Shown: in pieces, positions 1 through 6,562 of the stretch
Layout: the number at the start of each line of letters is the position of its first letter
How positions within the stretch are numbered: the stretch's first letter is position 1
Assembly (NCBI GenBank): GCA_031732875.1
Contig: JAVMKL010000073.1
Location: 1-6,562 of the forward strand
From: JAVMKJ01 sp031732875
GTDB taxonomy: Bacteria > Pseudomonadota > Gammaproteobacteria > Competibacterales > Competibacteraceae
Length of the DNA: 6,562 nucleotides
Direction of reading: 5' to 3'
Program-made: the position numbers and the translations under genes
Notes under the pieces: generated by a model
The model's input: only the letters and a program-made list of their open reading frames with translations
What the model was told of the DNA's origin: nothing
The model's database searches: none

Positions 1-87
1 GGGAGTGAGCAAATTCTATCTGAATGGGGAGATTGTTTTTCGGAAATCACCTTAAGTGTCAGAATTCCCGATGAGGTGTTGCCATGA
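1..87 (+). other. Open frames entering from the left edge; possible gene tail
   Basis: Two plus-strand frames are open from base 1. One reads GVSKFYLNGEIVFRKSP and ends at TAA 53..55. The other stays open until TGA 85..87, which overlaps an ATG at 84 as ATGA. Either could be the C-terminus of a gene lying left of the window, and the composition here is less GC-rich than the rest. The ATG at 84 opens only a 28-residue basic ORF (to 170) preceded by GAGG, which I do not call as a gene. With so few residues I cannot choose between the frames or name a family, and a minus-strand frame is also open across this stretch. Confidence 0.15.
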
Positions 88-124
88 GAAAGCGCAGAAG
101 TGATCGTCTCGGGGGCGCGACTCG

Positions 125-247
125 ATGGGTGCGATGGTTAATCATTCGGCGCACATCGCGGTACGGCTAGGGTCGATTAGCGCTCTGACCATTGGTACGG
201 TCGGTGTTGCGGTATCTGTGCGCTTCTACCGTAAGCGTCTGCCTTGA
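125..247 (+). CDS. Possible small membrane protein, 40 aa
   Basis: This plus-strand ORF from ATG 125 to TGA 245..247 encodes 40 residues. Its middle is hydrophobic (IAVRLGSISALTIGTVGVAV, residues 11-30) and it ends in a basic tail (RFYRKRLP), the pattern of a single-span inner-membrane peptide with a cytoplasmic C-terminus. A G-rich run at 111..115 ends nine bases before the ATG and could serve as a weak ribosome binding site; ATG 134 (Met4) is an alternative start. I recognise no family. No promoter is visible, and short open frames of this size occur by chance, so this is a hypothesis. It is the only plus-strand candidate here with protein-like composition. Confidence 0.22.
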   Translation: MGAMVNHSAHIAVRLGSISALTIGTVGVAVSVRFYRKRLP

Positions 248-430
248 CCCTCTGGACATCGCTTTGAATCTGTCAAGCCGGTCAAACCAGACGGTTACTA
301 TAAAACCTATATGGAATTGGTATCAGGTATCCACCTCATCTTTGGGCGGGCGGCAAACCCATGTCCGGAAGCAGGCTGGTGCCAGTCGCGAGCATTCAGC
401 CGATCCCGTCCGGTCGGTAGTCGAACGGGG
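248..430. other. No recognisable gene
   Basis: I see no supported gene, RNA or mobile element here. The first part (about 248..320) is AT-richer than the rest of the window and has a small TATAAA-containing patch at 299..304 and a short palindrome AACC-AGAC-GGTT at 285..296. Neither has partners that would make a promoter or an operator convincing. Longer open frames crossing this stretch on both strands have arginine-rich, low-complexity translations typical of non-coding GC-rich DNA. Confidence 0.5.
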
Positions 431-563
431 TGCCCGGCCCAGGTAGAGGACGGAGGCGAAGGTGAGGCGGGTGCTCGGCGATAATCGGTTGCGCCGCGTC
501 CAGCACCGATAACCAGAAAGGTGCCAGGATAGGCGTGACGGCGGTGAGGTCACCCACCGCCAT
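431..563 (-). pseudogene. Possible remnant of an EamA/DMT-superfamily transporter C-terminus
   Basis: Directly downstream of the reductase stop, one minus-strand frame reads TPILAPFWLSVLDAAQPII (536..480), followed by AEHPP. A neighbouring frame then reads FASVLYLGRAPRS (from 460). Together they resemble the last part of EamA/DMT transporters, where a segment like 'ASLVAPF...' is followed by a hydrophobic helix, a GE(x)P motif, and a final helix ending 'ASGLYLLRRE'. Joining the pieces needs one frame change and a loss of about nine residues, and everything N-terminal of the APF motif is missing because the reductase occupies that DNA. There is no usable complete ORF: the first frame stops at 396..398 after 55 codons from the ATG at 563. 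The resemblance is by eye on short, hydrophobic, low-information sequence, so chance is a real alternative. Confidence 0.3.
540..561 (-). terminator. Hairpin just downstream of the aldo/keto reductase (terminator doubtful)
   Basis: A perfect 7-bp GC-rich stem (GGCGGTG / CACCGCC) with an 8-base loop starts 18 bases after the reductase stop codon on the minus strand. No T-run follows on that side, so it is not a classical intrinsic terminator. It could stabilise the 3' end of the transcript, act weakly, or be incidental to the possible transporter remnant that covers the same bases. Confidence 0.25.
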
Positions 564-578
564 CGGCGCCTGCCCGGT

Positions 579-1571
579 TCAGGCATTGACCAGCCGCATC
601 ATTTCCTCGGGATAACGCCGGCCGACGGCGATGTCGGGCGGGAAGACGGCATCCAGTTCGGCGTGCTCCGCCGGGGCGAGCGTCACGGCGACCGCCCCGA
701 CGTTTTCCTCCAGATAACGTCGCCGCTTGGTACCGGGAATCGGGACGATATCCTCGCCTTGCGCCAGGACCCAGGCCAGAGCGAGCTGGGAAGGGGTGCA
801 GCCTTTCCGTCGGGCCAGTATCTCGACTTGATCGACCAGGGCCAGGTTGCGAGCGAAGTTCTCGCCTTGGAAGCGGGGGCTGGTTCGTCGGTAATCGTCG
901 GCGGCGAAGTCCTCCGGCCGGCGGATCGCCCCCGTCAGAAACCCGCGCCCGAGCGGACTGTACGCCACGAAGCCCACCCCCAGCCGGCGACAGGCGGCCA
1001 GCACCCCGTCGGTTTCGGGGTCCCGGGTCCACAGGGAATATTCGGATTGTACCGCAGTGATCGGATGCACGGCGTACGCCCGTTCGAGGGTGGCGGCGGA
1101 AACCTCTGACAGGCCCAGATAACGTACCTTGCCGGCTCGCACCAAATCCGCCATCGCCCCGACGGTATCCTCGATGGGGGTGTTCGGGTCCAGCCGGTGC
1201 TGGTAATACAGATCGATGGTTTCCACGCCCAGCCGCCGCAGGCTGCCTTCGCAGGCCGCGCGGACATACTCGGGACGGCTGTCGAGACCGCGCCGGGCCG
1301 GATCGCGCGGATCGCGCACGATGCCGAATTTGGTGGCGAGAAACACCTGGTCGCGCCGGCCCCGGATGGCCCGGCCGACCAGTTCCTCGTTCGTGTGCGG
1401 ACCGTACATGTCCGCGGTGTCGAGCAGGGTCATGCCGAGCTCCAGGGCACGGTGCAGCGTAGCCAGGGATTCGGCATCGTCGCGACCGCTGTAGAAGTCG
1501 CTCATGCCCATGCAGCCCAGGCCGATGGCCGATACGGCAGGTCCTTGGGAACCTAGCAAACGGGTTTTCAT
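579..1571 (-). CDS. Aldo/keto reductase, AKR13/YakC-like, NADP(H)-dependent
   Basis: Cytoplasmic oxidoreductase, predicted to reduce aldehydes or ketones with NADPH; the physiological substrate cannot be read from sequence. It is 330 aa, a normal length for a full (beta/alpha)8 barrel. The catalytic tetrad is complete: Asp51 and Tyr56 in LLDTADMYG, Lys81 in FLATKFG, and His125 in LYYQHRLDP. The N-terminal GLGCMGMSDFYSG is typical of the AKR13-like subgroup. The cofactor-phosphate binding segment is PIPGTKRRRYLEENVGA, starting near residue 277. I chose ATG at 1571 over the in-frame GTG at 1586 because the GTG-GAG-GAG codons are the Shine-Dalgarno sequence of the ATG. It lies 63 bases downstream of pbpC on the same strand, so read-through from that operon is possible. 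I see no convincing promoter in the gap. No functional tie to peptidoglycan work is apparent. Confidence 0.93.
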   Translation of the reverse strand: MKTRLLGSQGPAVSAIGLGCMGMSDFYSGRDDAESLATLHRALELGMTLLDTADMYGPHTNEELVGRAIRGRRDQVFLATKFGIVRDPRDPARRGLDSRPEYVRAACEGSLRRLGVETIDLYYQHRLDPNTPIEDTVGAMADLVRAGKVRYLGLSEVSAATLERAYAVHPITAVQSEYSLWTRDPETDGVLAACRRLGVGFVAYSPLGRGFLTGAIRRPEDFAADDYRRTSPRFQGENFARNLALVDQVEILARRKGCTPSQLALAWVLAQGEDIVPIPGTKRRRYLEENVGAVAVTLAPAEHAELDAVFPPDIAVGRRYPEEMMRLVNA

Positions 1572-1577
1572 GGGAAG

Positions 1578-1584
1578 CTCCTCC
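1578..1584 (-). promoter_or_regulatory. Strong Shine-Dalgarno sequence of the aldo/keto reductase
   Basis: On the minus strand the gene is preceded by GGAGGAG, six bases before the ATG at 1571. This matches the 16S rRNA anti-Shine-Dalgarno well and decides the start: the upstream in-frame GTG at 1586 overlaps the site itself and would add only MEELP. The rest of the 63-base gap between pbpC and this gene (1572..1634) contains an A/T-rich patch (seven A on the plus strand, 1610..1616) but no hairpin in front of it, so I call neither a terminator nor a promoter there. Confidence 0.75.
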
Positions 1585-1634
1585 ACGTCAGAGTGAGTGT
1601 TCGATGGATGAAAAAAATCTATTGGGAAACGGTA

Positions 1635-3920
1635 TCACTCCACCACCACCCGGACCGGGCGCGACCGCTCGTCACGATAGGGCACGCGGACCTGAAAGTG
1701 GTGGGTCCCCTTTTGCAAGGGCCAGTATAGCGGTTGGCCAGCCGCCGCGATGCCGTACGGCTGGTCGTCGACATACCAGACGATTTGCCCGACCGGTCCC
1801 TGGGCGACCGCCTTCAAAGCGATGCGGTTAGCGGCGGCCGGCGCTTCGGGATTCCGCCAGAGCCGGGCGTTGGCTTCGGGGGCGACGATCGTGACTTCGA
1901 CGGGCGCGTCCTGGGGTGAATCCGATGGCGTCGGGCGAAGCTCGGCGACCTCGGCTGGCCCGGAGGAAACGAGGGGCGAGGCGGCGGCGAGGAGATCGGG
2001 CGGCACCCATTCGCGCAGAATCCTGGCGCAGGGCTCTCCGGGCGGGACGGGATGCAGGCACAGCTCGGCGGGTCGGTAGCCGGCCGGCGGGGGAAAGTCC
2101 GCCTCGTCGATTTGGCCCGGCGAGCTCCGATGCAGGCGCAGCAGAATCGCCCGCGCCAGCGCGGCCGGAGCGCGGCCCCCCGTCATCCGTCGCATCGGAT
2201 TGACGTCGCCGCGGCCGATCCAGACGCCGACCAGATACTCGGCGGAATACGCCACGATCCAGGCATCCCGGTACCCCTGCGAGGTACCGGTTTTGAGCGC
2301 GACCGCAAAGGGATAGTCGGTGGGCCCGTAGCGCGGGAAACTGGGCAGGCGGGCCAGCGGATCGGCCAGGAACAGCGTCACCTGCCGGGCCGCGGCGGGC
2401 GACAGCACCGGGCGCGGCGCCGGCGCCGGTTGCCCCTCGTACCACCGCAGCGAAGGCAGGCGACCGTCGTCGGCCAGCGCCCCGTACGCCCGCACCAGGC
2501 GCTCCAGCGTGGTCGGCAGGCCGCCCAGCGCCAGGCTCAGCCCCCACCGGTCGGGATCGGAATGGCGCGTTCCGCCCGACAGATCCAGTTGCCTCAGCAA
2601 CGCGAAAAACGAAGACAGCCCGACCCGGCGCAGCAGATGGACGGCCGGCACGTTGCGGGAATTGGCCAGGGCCTGCCGGGGCCGCAACGGTCCGAGAAAC
2701 CGCCCGTCGGCGTTGCCGATGCCCGCCGCCCCTTCCGGCTGGTCGGGCAGCCAGCTCGCCGGGGTCAGCCGGTCCCGGTCCAGGGCCAGCGCGTACAGAA
2801 ACGGCTTCAGGGTACTGCCCGGCGACCGCGGGACGTGCAGGAAATCCACCGCCCCGGCGGGGGAATGAAAATAGTCGCGCGAGCCCAGGGCGGCCCGCAC
2901 CGCGAAGCCGGCGCGCTCCACCACCAGCACCGCCGCCTGTTCGGCGCCGAGTTCCCGCCATTCGGGCCAGGCGGCCTCGATCAGGGCGGCGATGTCCCGT
3001 TGCAAACCCAGATCGAGCGTGGCGCGCAGGAGAGGCTCCCGGCCGCGCGGCAGGCCGTCCCGCTGTAGCAGGCGGTCGATGTGGAGGAGGGCGTGCAACT
3101 CCGGCGGGCGCTGGCCGCGTTCCCGTGGCCGCAGCGACTGGATTTGCGTTTCCGCCAGGTGGTATTCCTCGGCGGTGATCGTCCCCCGTTCCGCCAGGAG
3201 CCCCAGCAGGCGTGTGCCGCGCCGCACGATGGCGCGGCGTCCCTCGGGCCGATAGGGATTCATGCGACCGGGCGCCTGGGGAATGGCGGTGAGAAAGGCG
3301 ATCTCGGCCCAGGCGAGATCCTGGACCGGCTTGTCGAAATACCAGCGGGCGGCATGGGCGATCCCGTGGCTGCCGTTGCCGTAGGGAACGATTTGCAAAT
3401 AATGTCGCAAGACGGCGTCCCGGCCGTAACGCTGGGTCATCAGAAAGGCGGCGCCGGCTTCGACCAGCTTGTTCCACAGCGTGCGCGGCGCGGGATGCTG
3501 CATCCGCGCCACCTGCATGGCGAGGGTGGACGCGCCCGAGCGCACCCGCCCGTCGCTGGCCGCCTGCCACGAGGCGCGCAGCACCGCCAGCGCGTCCACG
3601 CCGGGGTGATTCCAGAAGCGCCGGTCTTCCAGCGCCACCGTGGCCGCCGCCACCCGTTCGGGCAGCGCCGCCAGCGGCCAGTAACCGTACTCGGTCCGGC
3701 GAGCGCCGTCGGGGTCGGTCACCGCCGCGCCGAACTGGGCCAGGAAATCGCCCTGGCGGTCGAGCAGGATCGGCGTGGGCGGCGGCGCCACCAGTTCGAT
3801 CCGTTCCGCAACGGCCAGACCGTACCGCGCCAGCGCCGCCAACAGAACGACGCCGGCCGCTCGTCCCAGCCACCGCGGGCCAACGCCCCTAACGGCTGAT
3901 AACAATCCGCGCCCCGGCAC
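1635..3920 (-). CDS. pbpC: Penicillin-binding protein 1C (bifunctional peptidoglycan glycosyltransferase/transpeptidase)
   Basis: Class A PBP that polymerises lipid II into glycan strands and cross-links peptides at the outer face of the inner membrane; 761 aa, near the usual PBP1C length. A membrane anchor lies at ~17-37. The GT51 domain (~85-250) has EDRRFWNHPG with catalytic Glu98, GASTLAMQ at 129-136, and the second acidic residue Glu154 in KLVEA. The transpeptidase domain (~300-600) has all three motifs: Ser369-Thr-Leu-Lys372 (nucleophile Ser369), Ser421-Arg-Asn423, and Lys543-Thr-Gly-Thr-Ser. Residues ~672-761 form the C-terminal domain characteristic of PBP1C. No ATG is available: the frame opens after a stop just above 3945, leaving GTG at 3920 (used here) or TTG at 3905, both overlapping the macroglobulin gene and both with weak Shine-Dalgarno sequences, which suggests translational coupling. 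Ala134 replaces the Thr usual in GASTLTMQ, and YLQ replaces the usual YLN. Confidence 0.95.
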   Translation of the reverse strand: MPGRGLLSAVRGVGPRWLGRAAGVVLLAALARYGLAVAERIELVAPPPTPILLDRQGDFLAQFGAAVTDPDGARRTEYGYWPLAALPERVAAATVALEDRRFWNHPGVDALAVLRASWQAASDGRVRSGASTLAMQVARMQHPAPRTLWNKLVEAGAAFLMTQRYGRDAVLRHYLQIVPYGNGSHGIAHAARWYFDKPVQDLAWAEIAFLTAIPQAPGRMNPYRPEGRRAIVRRGTRLLGLLAERGTITAEEYHLAETQIQSLRPRERGQRPPELHALLHIDRLLQRDGLPRGREPLLRATLDLGLQRDIAALIEAAWPEWRELGAEQAAVLVVERAGFAVRAALGSRDYFHSPAGAVDFLHVPRSPGSTLKPFLYALALDRDRLTPASWLPDQPEGAAGIGNADGRFLGPLRPRQALANSRNVPAVHLLRRVGLSSFFALLRQLDLSGGTRHSDPDRWGLSLALGGLPTTLERLVRAYGALADDGRLPSLRWYEGQPAPAPRPVLSPAAARQVTLFLADPLARLPSFPRYGPTDYPFAVALKTGTSQGYRDAWIVAYSAEYLVGVWIGRGDVNPMRRMTGGRAPAALARAILLRLHRSSPGQIDEADFPPPAGYRPAELCLHPVPPGEPCARILREWVPPDLLAAASPLVSSGPAEVAELRPTPSDSPQDAPVEVTIVAPEANARLWRNPEAPAAANRIALKAVAQGPVGQIVWYVDDQPYGIAAAGQPLYWPLQKGTHHFQVRVPYRDERSRPVRVVVE

Positions 3921-6562
3921 TGCCGCCGTTGACCGCGCGCCGGTACATCATCTCGGCGGTGCTGGGAGGTTGGGTGAAACTCCCCGGAACCGTCGCCCGG
4001 CTACGGAAGTAAAAGCGATAATTCCCCGCCGGCAGTTCGTCGAAGACATAGACCATGCGGTCGTCCAGCCGCGCCTGATAGCTGGCCGCCACAGTATCGG
4101 GCTGGCTGGGCCTCGCCTCGGCGGGCGCGTTGGCGAGCCGGGCGTCGAGCGGTTCCATCCCCGCCGCCAGGGGCACTTCCACAATCGCGTGATGGCGGAG
4201 TTCGGGGTTGACGATCTCGACGCGATCCTCGACCACCTGACCCACGCGCAAGGCGATGGCGTGCTCGGAGCCACTCGGCGTGAGTAGCTCCAGAGGCTGG
4301 TCCGCCTGGGCCGGCACGCGGAAACCATCGCGGCCGACCACGAAGCCCGCCGCCGTCGCCGGAGCCAGGTTGCCCGCCGCCGCCGGCACGTAACTCACGA
4401 GATCGTTCACCACCAACGGCGCCGACGCGGCGTCGGCCACGATGGCCCCGGGTACCGCCAGGTCGCTACCACGGCGGACGAACCGATCCACCTCGATCGT
4501 CTCCGGCTTCCCATCCTGACCGATGCGCCAGGTGAAGCGCCCACGCGCGGGAGCGGGATTCGTCTGATACGCGAACAGCGCGCGGATCGCCTGCTGGTCG
4601 GCTTGGGTGGAACCCCAGCCGTCCGATTGGCCGAGCCCGATCAGAGCGTTGGCGAGCAACGTCAGCCGCGGCTCGCTCGGGTCGGCCAAGGCGATGGCGT
4701 GGATGATCGTCGCCAAAGTGCGCGCTTCCGAAGGGAGAATCAGCGGGCTGCCGCTCGCCCCGTCCCGTAGCCCGGCATACATCTCGCGGCCCTGGAAACC
4801 GCGCGTTTCCACCGCTTCCCAGAGCTGGGCCGTCAGCCGGGCCAGGGCTTGTGGGTCGGACGGCTTGGCCTGGGCCAGGGCGACGGTTACCCGCGCCGCC
4901 GCCTCCGGGGCCAGGAATCCGGCTTGCCGCGACAGTTCGGCCAGATAAGCTTCGTCGCTCTCGCCGGCGAGGGTCAACGCTTCCAGGGCCGTTGCCCGTT
5001 CCAGATATTCCGAACCGCTCAACAGGCGAGGATAGTCGGAACGTAGCGCCTGCTTCAGTACCCGCGTCAACCGCTCCAGCAGCTTGTCGTCCACCGGCTC
5101 GCCCCGCTTTTTGGCTTCTGCCAGGAATTCCAGCGACCAGGCGGTGAGCGCGACGTAGCCCCGGTCCTTGGGCCAAAATGCCACCAGGCCCCGATCGTCG
5201 ATGGATTCCGCAACGAGCTGGCCCACGGCCCGCACCGCCGTGCTCGCCCGTTGCGCCACGCTTTCGCCCTCGGGCAACAGCCCGCTCCAGTCGCGCAAGG
5301 CCAGCAGCACCCAGGCTTGGCTCAAACGCTGTTCGGTGCAGCCGTAGGGGAAGGCCAGCAGGGTATCCAGACCCGCGATGAGTCGCGTCAGTCCGGGATC
5401 GGTGCTGGCGGTCAGCATTCGGCGGAAGGTGCCGGACCGGACGGGCTCTGGTGGGGGTGGCAGGTCCAGCGTGGCCCCCGGCGCCAACTCCCGCAACTGC
5501 GCGCGCCGGATCGGGCTGCGGTCCGGCTGGATCGGCAGACTGACCTCCACCGCGTCGCGGGACCGATCGGCGAGCCGTTCCAGGGTGAAGAGGACCCGTA
5601 CCCGCTCGCGTTGCAACCGGCCGTCGGCGCGCGTACCGGGATCGGGGACGGCGACCGTAAAATCGAGATTTTGCGGCTTGTTGTCCGTCCAGGAAAAACG
5701 TTGTTCGCTCGCGCCGTCCAGGCGCAGGCCGTCGAGCTTCACGCCGGCCTTGCCGTCCCCGCCCGGCCCTTCCACCACCCGGCCGATCAGGCCGGCGACG
5801 AAGGCGTCGCCGGGCCGAACGAACCGCGGCAGGACCGGCTGGGCCAGAATCGGTTGCCGCACCGGAATCTCGCCGATGGCGTAACCGAAGCGGTCGGGAC
5901 CTCCGATCGCCTTGGCCCGCAGCTTGAACACGGTCAGCGAGTCGGGCAGCTTGACCTTGATCCGGGCCAGCCCGTCCGCGGCGACGGGCACCTTGGGCAG
6001 AAAGATCGGCACCGGAGTGAAATTCTTCCGCACCGACACGTTGTCCAGCCCCCAATCGTCCCCGGTGTCTTGCTCGCCATCGCCGCCCGGCGTTTCCTGG
6101 AGCGGGAGGATGCCGAAGGCGAGATTGCGGCTGTCGTGCGCCACCAGGCGGCTGCGGCGCGGAACGATGAAGTGTGGCAAAGGATCCAGCGGCTGTTCTT
6201 TGGCCAGAGCGAAGATGGCCTGATCCACCATCCAGAACGTCGCCTCGCCCGCGACCGGCTTGCCCTCGTCGTCGGTCAGTTTGAGCAGCACCTCGAGGTC
6301 GTCGCCGGGCCGGGCCTGAGCCGGCGCGTCCAGCTTGACCGTCAGCGTGTTCTTGACGGGACTGACCGCGATCCAACGGGTCGCCGCCAGGGTCGCCGGC
6401 TTGCCCAGATCGAACGGCGCGGTCGGAGCCGGCGCCGCATCGGCCAAACGGCCGCGCATCAGCAGGAAATGGACCGGTACCTTGGGCAGGTACGACTTGC
6501 GTACGGCCAGCGCGAACCGGCCATAACCGTTCGCGATATCCACCCATTCGTAGCGGAACGGT
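3889..6562 (-). CDS. Alpha-2-macroglobulin family protein, thioester-containing (5' end outside window)
   Basis: Predicted periplasmic protease trap: a protease cleaves the bait region, the protein changes shape and the reactive thioester captures the attacker. About 890 residues are visible. The frame is open through the right edge, so the N-terminal macroglobulin domains and any signal peptide or lipobox lie outside. Residues are counted from the GTG codon at 6543, which is probably internal. Residues ~56-165 resemble the bait-region domain (WMVDQAIFAL near 104-113). Residues ~170-265 match the A2M core domain (VRKNF, then KLPDSLTVFKLRAKA). The thioester domain runs ~370-660 and holds FPYGCTEQRLSQAW, with Cys402 and Gln405 as the thioester pair, closing at GWGSTQADQQA (642-652). 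Residues ~735-884 resemble the C-terminal receptor-like domain (ELPAGNYRFYFRSRATVPGS). The stop is TAG at 3889..3891, inside the start region of pbpC. Family assignment is firm. The trap role is inferred from the family and from the intact thioester. Confidence 0.93.
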   Translation of the reverse strand, partial: PFRYEWVDIANGYGRFALAVRKSYLPKVPVHFLLMRGRLADAAPAPTAPFDLGKPATLAATRWIAVSPVKNTLTVKLDAPAQARPGDDLEVLLKLTDDEGKPVAGEATFWMVDQAIFALAKEQPLDPLPHFIVPRRSRLVAHDSRNLAFGILPLQETPGGDGEQDTGDDWGLDNVSVRKNFTPVPIFLPKVPVAADGLARIKVKLPDSLTVFKLRAKAIGGPDRFGYAIGEIPVRQPILAQPVLPRFVRPGDAFVAGLIGRVVEGPGGDGKAGVKLDGLRLDGASEQRFSWTDNKPQNLDFTVAVPDPGTRADGRLQRERVRVLFTLERLADRSRDAVEVSLPIQPDRSPIRRAQLRELAPGATLDLPPPPEPVRSGTFRRMLTASTDPGLTRLIAGLDTLLAFPYGCTEQRLSQAWVLLALRDWSGLLPEGESVAQRASTAVRAVGQLVAESIDDRGLVAFWPKDRGYVALTAWSLEFLAEAKKRGEPVDDKLLERLTRVLKQALRSDYPRLLSGSEYLERATALEALTLAGESDEAYLAELSRQAGFLAPEAAARVTVALAQAKPSDPQALARLTAQLWEAVETRGFQGREMYAGLRDGASGSPLILPSEARTLATIIHAIALADPSEPRLTLLANALIGLGQSDGWGSTQADQQAIRALFAYQTNPAPARGRFTWRIGQDGKPETIEVDRFVRRGSDLAVPGAIVADAASAPLVVNDLVSYVPAAAGNLAPATAAGFVVGRDGFRVPAQADQPLELLTPSGSEHAIALRVGQVVEDRVEIVNPELRHHAIVEVPLAAGMEPLDARLANAPAEARPSQPDTVAASYQARLDDRMVYVFDELPAGNYRFYFRSRATVPGSFTQPPSTAEMMYRRAVNGGSAGARIVISR

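Noticed and set aside
271..276. A perfect TTGACA on the minus strand as a promoter -35
   Set aside because: No -10-like hexamer lies 16-18 bases downstream (that stretch is GC-rich), and no gene on that strand follows within the window.
299..304. TATAAA on the plus strand as a -10 element
   Set aside because: The hexamer at the right distance upstream is AGCCGG, unlike a -35, and no supported plus-strand gene follows.
192..446. 84-codon plus-strand frame starting at TTG
   Set aside because: Rare start codon, no ribosome binding site, composition changes abruptly along it and no recognisable family.
323..586. 87-codon minus-strand frame read as one intact gene
   Set aside because: Arg/Trp-rich translation with no fold-like pattern; only its short FASVLYLGRA part is of interest, as a possible piece of a frameshifted remnant.
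1572..1634. Intrinsic terminator for pbpC using the T-run on the minus strand
   Set aside because: No stem-loop precedes the T-run, so the gap holds no recognisable terminator.
2052..3068. Long plus-strand open frames opposite pbpC (also 3081..3899)
   Set aside because: Antisense shadows rich in Arg, Gly and Gln with no motif; the opposite strand has a fully motif-supported protein.
1828..3873. A long alternative minus-strand frame inside pbpC, and a similar one inside the macroglobulin gene (4466..6547)
   Set aside because: Their translations are low-complexity Arg/Gly/Ala/Pro-rich and show no domains; they are the usual GC-rich shadows of the real genes.

Overview
The window is a GC-rich bacterial chromosome segment whose recognisable genes all lie on the minus strand. 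In transcription order they are a large alpha-2-macroglobulin-family protein cut at its 5' end by the right window edge (3889..6562), a penicillin-binding protein 1C (1635..3920), and an NADPH-type aldo/keto reductase (579..1571). The alpha-2-macroglobulin/PBP1C pairing is the arrangement known from E. coli yfhM-pbpC and many other Gram-negative bacteria. This and the high GC content suggest a GC-rich proteobacterium. I cannot name a genus from the sequence.

Right and centre (1635..6562): the alpha-2-macroglobulin keeps its thioester motif (Cys-Thr-Glu-Gln), a bait-region domain, a thioester domain and a C-terminal receptor-like domain. Its stop lies 32 bases inside the pbpC frame if pbpC starts at the GTG at 3920, so the two are probably translated together. 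The presumed division of labour is that the macroglobulin traps foreign proteases entering the periplasm through a damaged envelope, while PBP1C makes or repairs peptidoglycan. PBP1C has both enzyme domains with their catalytic residues, plus the C-terminal domain typical of this class.

Left of pbpC (579..1634): after a 63-base gap comes an AKR13/YakC-like aldo/keto reductase with a full catalytic tetrad and a strong Shine-Dalgarno sequence. It has no obvious functional link with the envelope genes and may simply be co-transcribed or adjacent.

Left end (1..578): no confident gene. It contains a possible frameshifted remnant of an EamA/DMT-type transporter directly behind the reductase (431..563, minus), a hairpin overlapping that remnant, a possible 40-residue membrane peptide ORF on the plus strand (125..247), and an AT-richer edge (about 1..320) where an open frame enters from outside. 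This stretch looks like a decayed junction. I found no tRNA, rRNA, CRISPR array, intact insertion sequence or clearly novel system.
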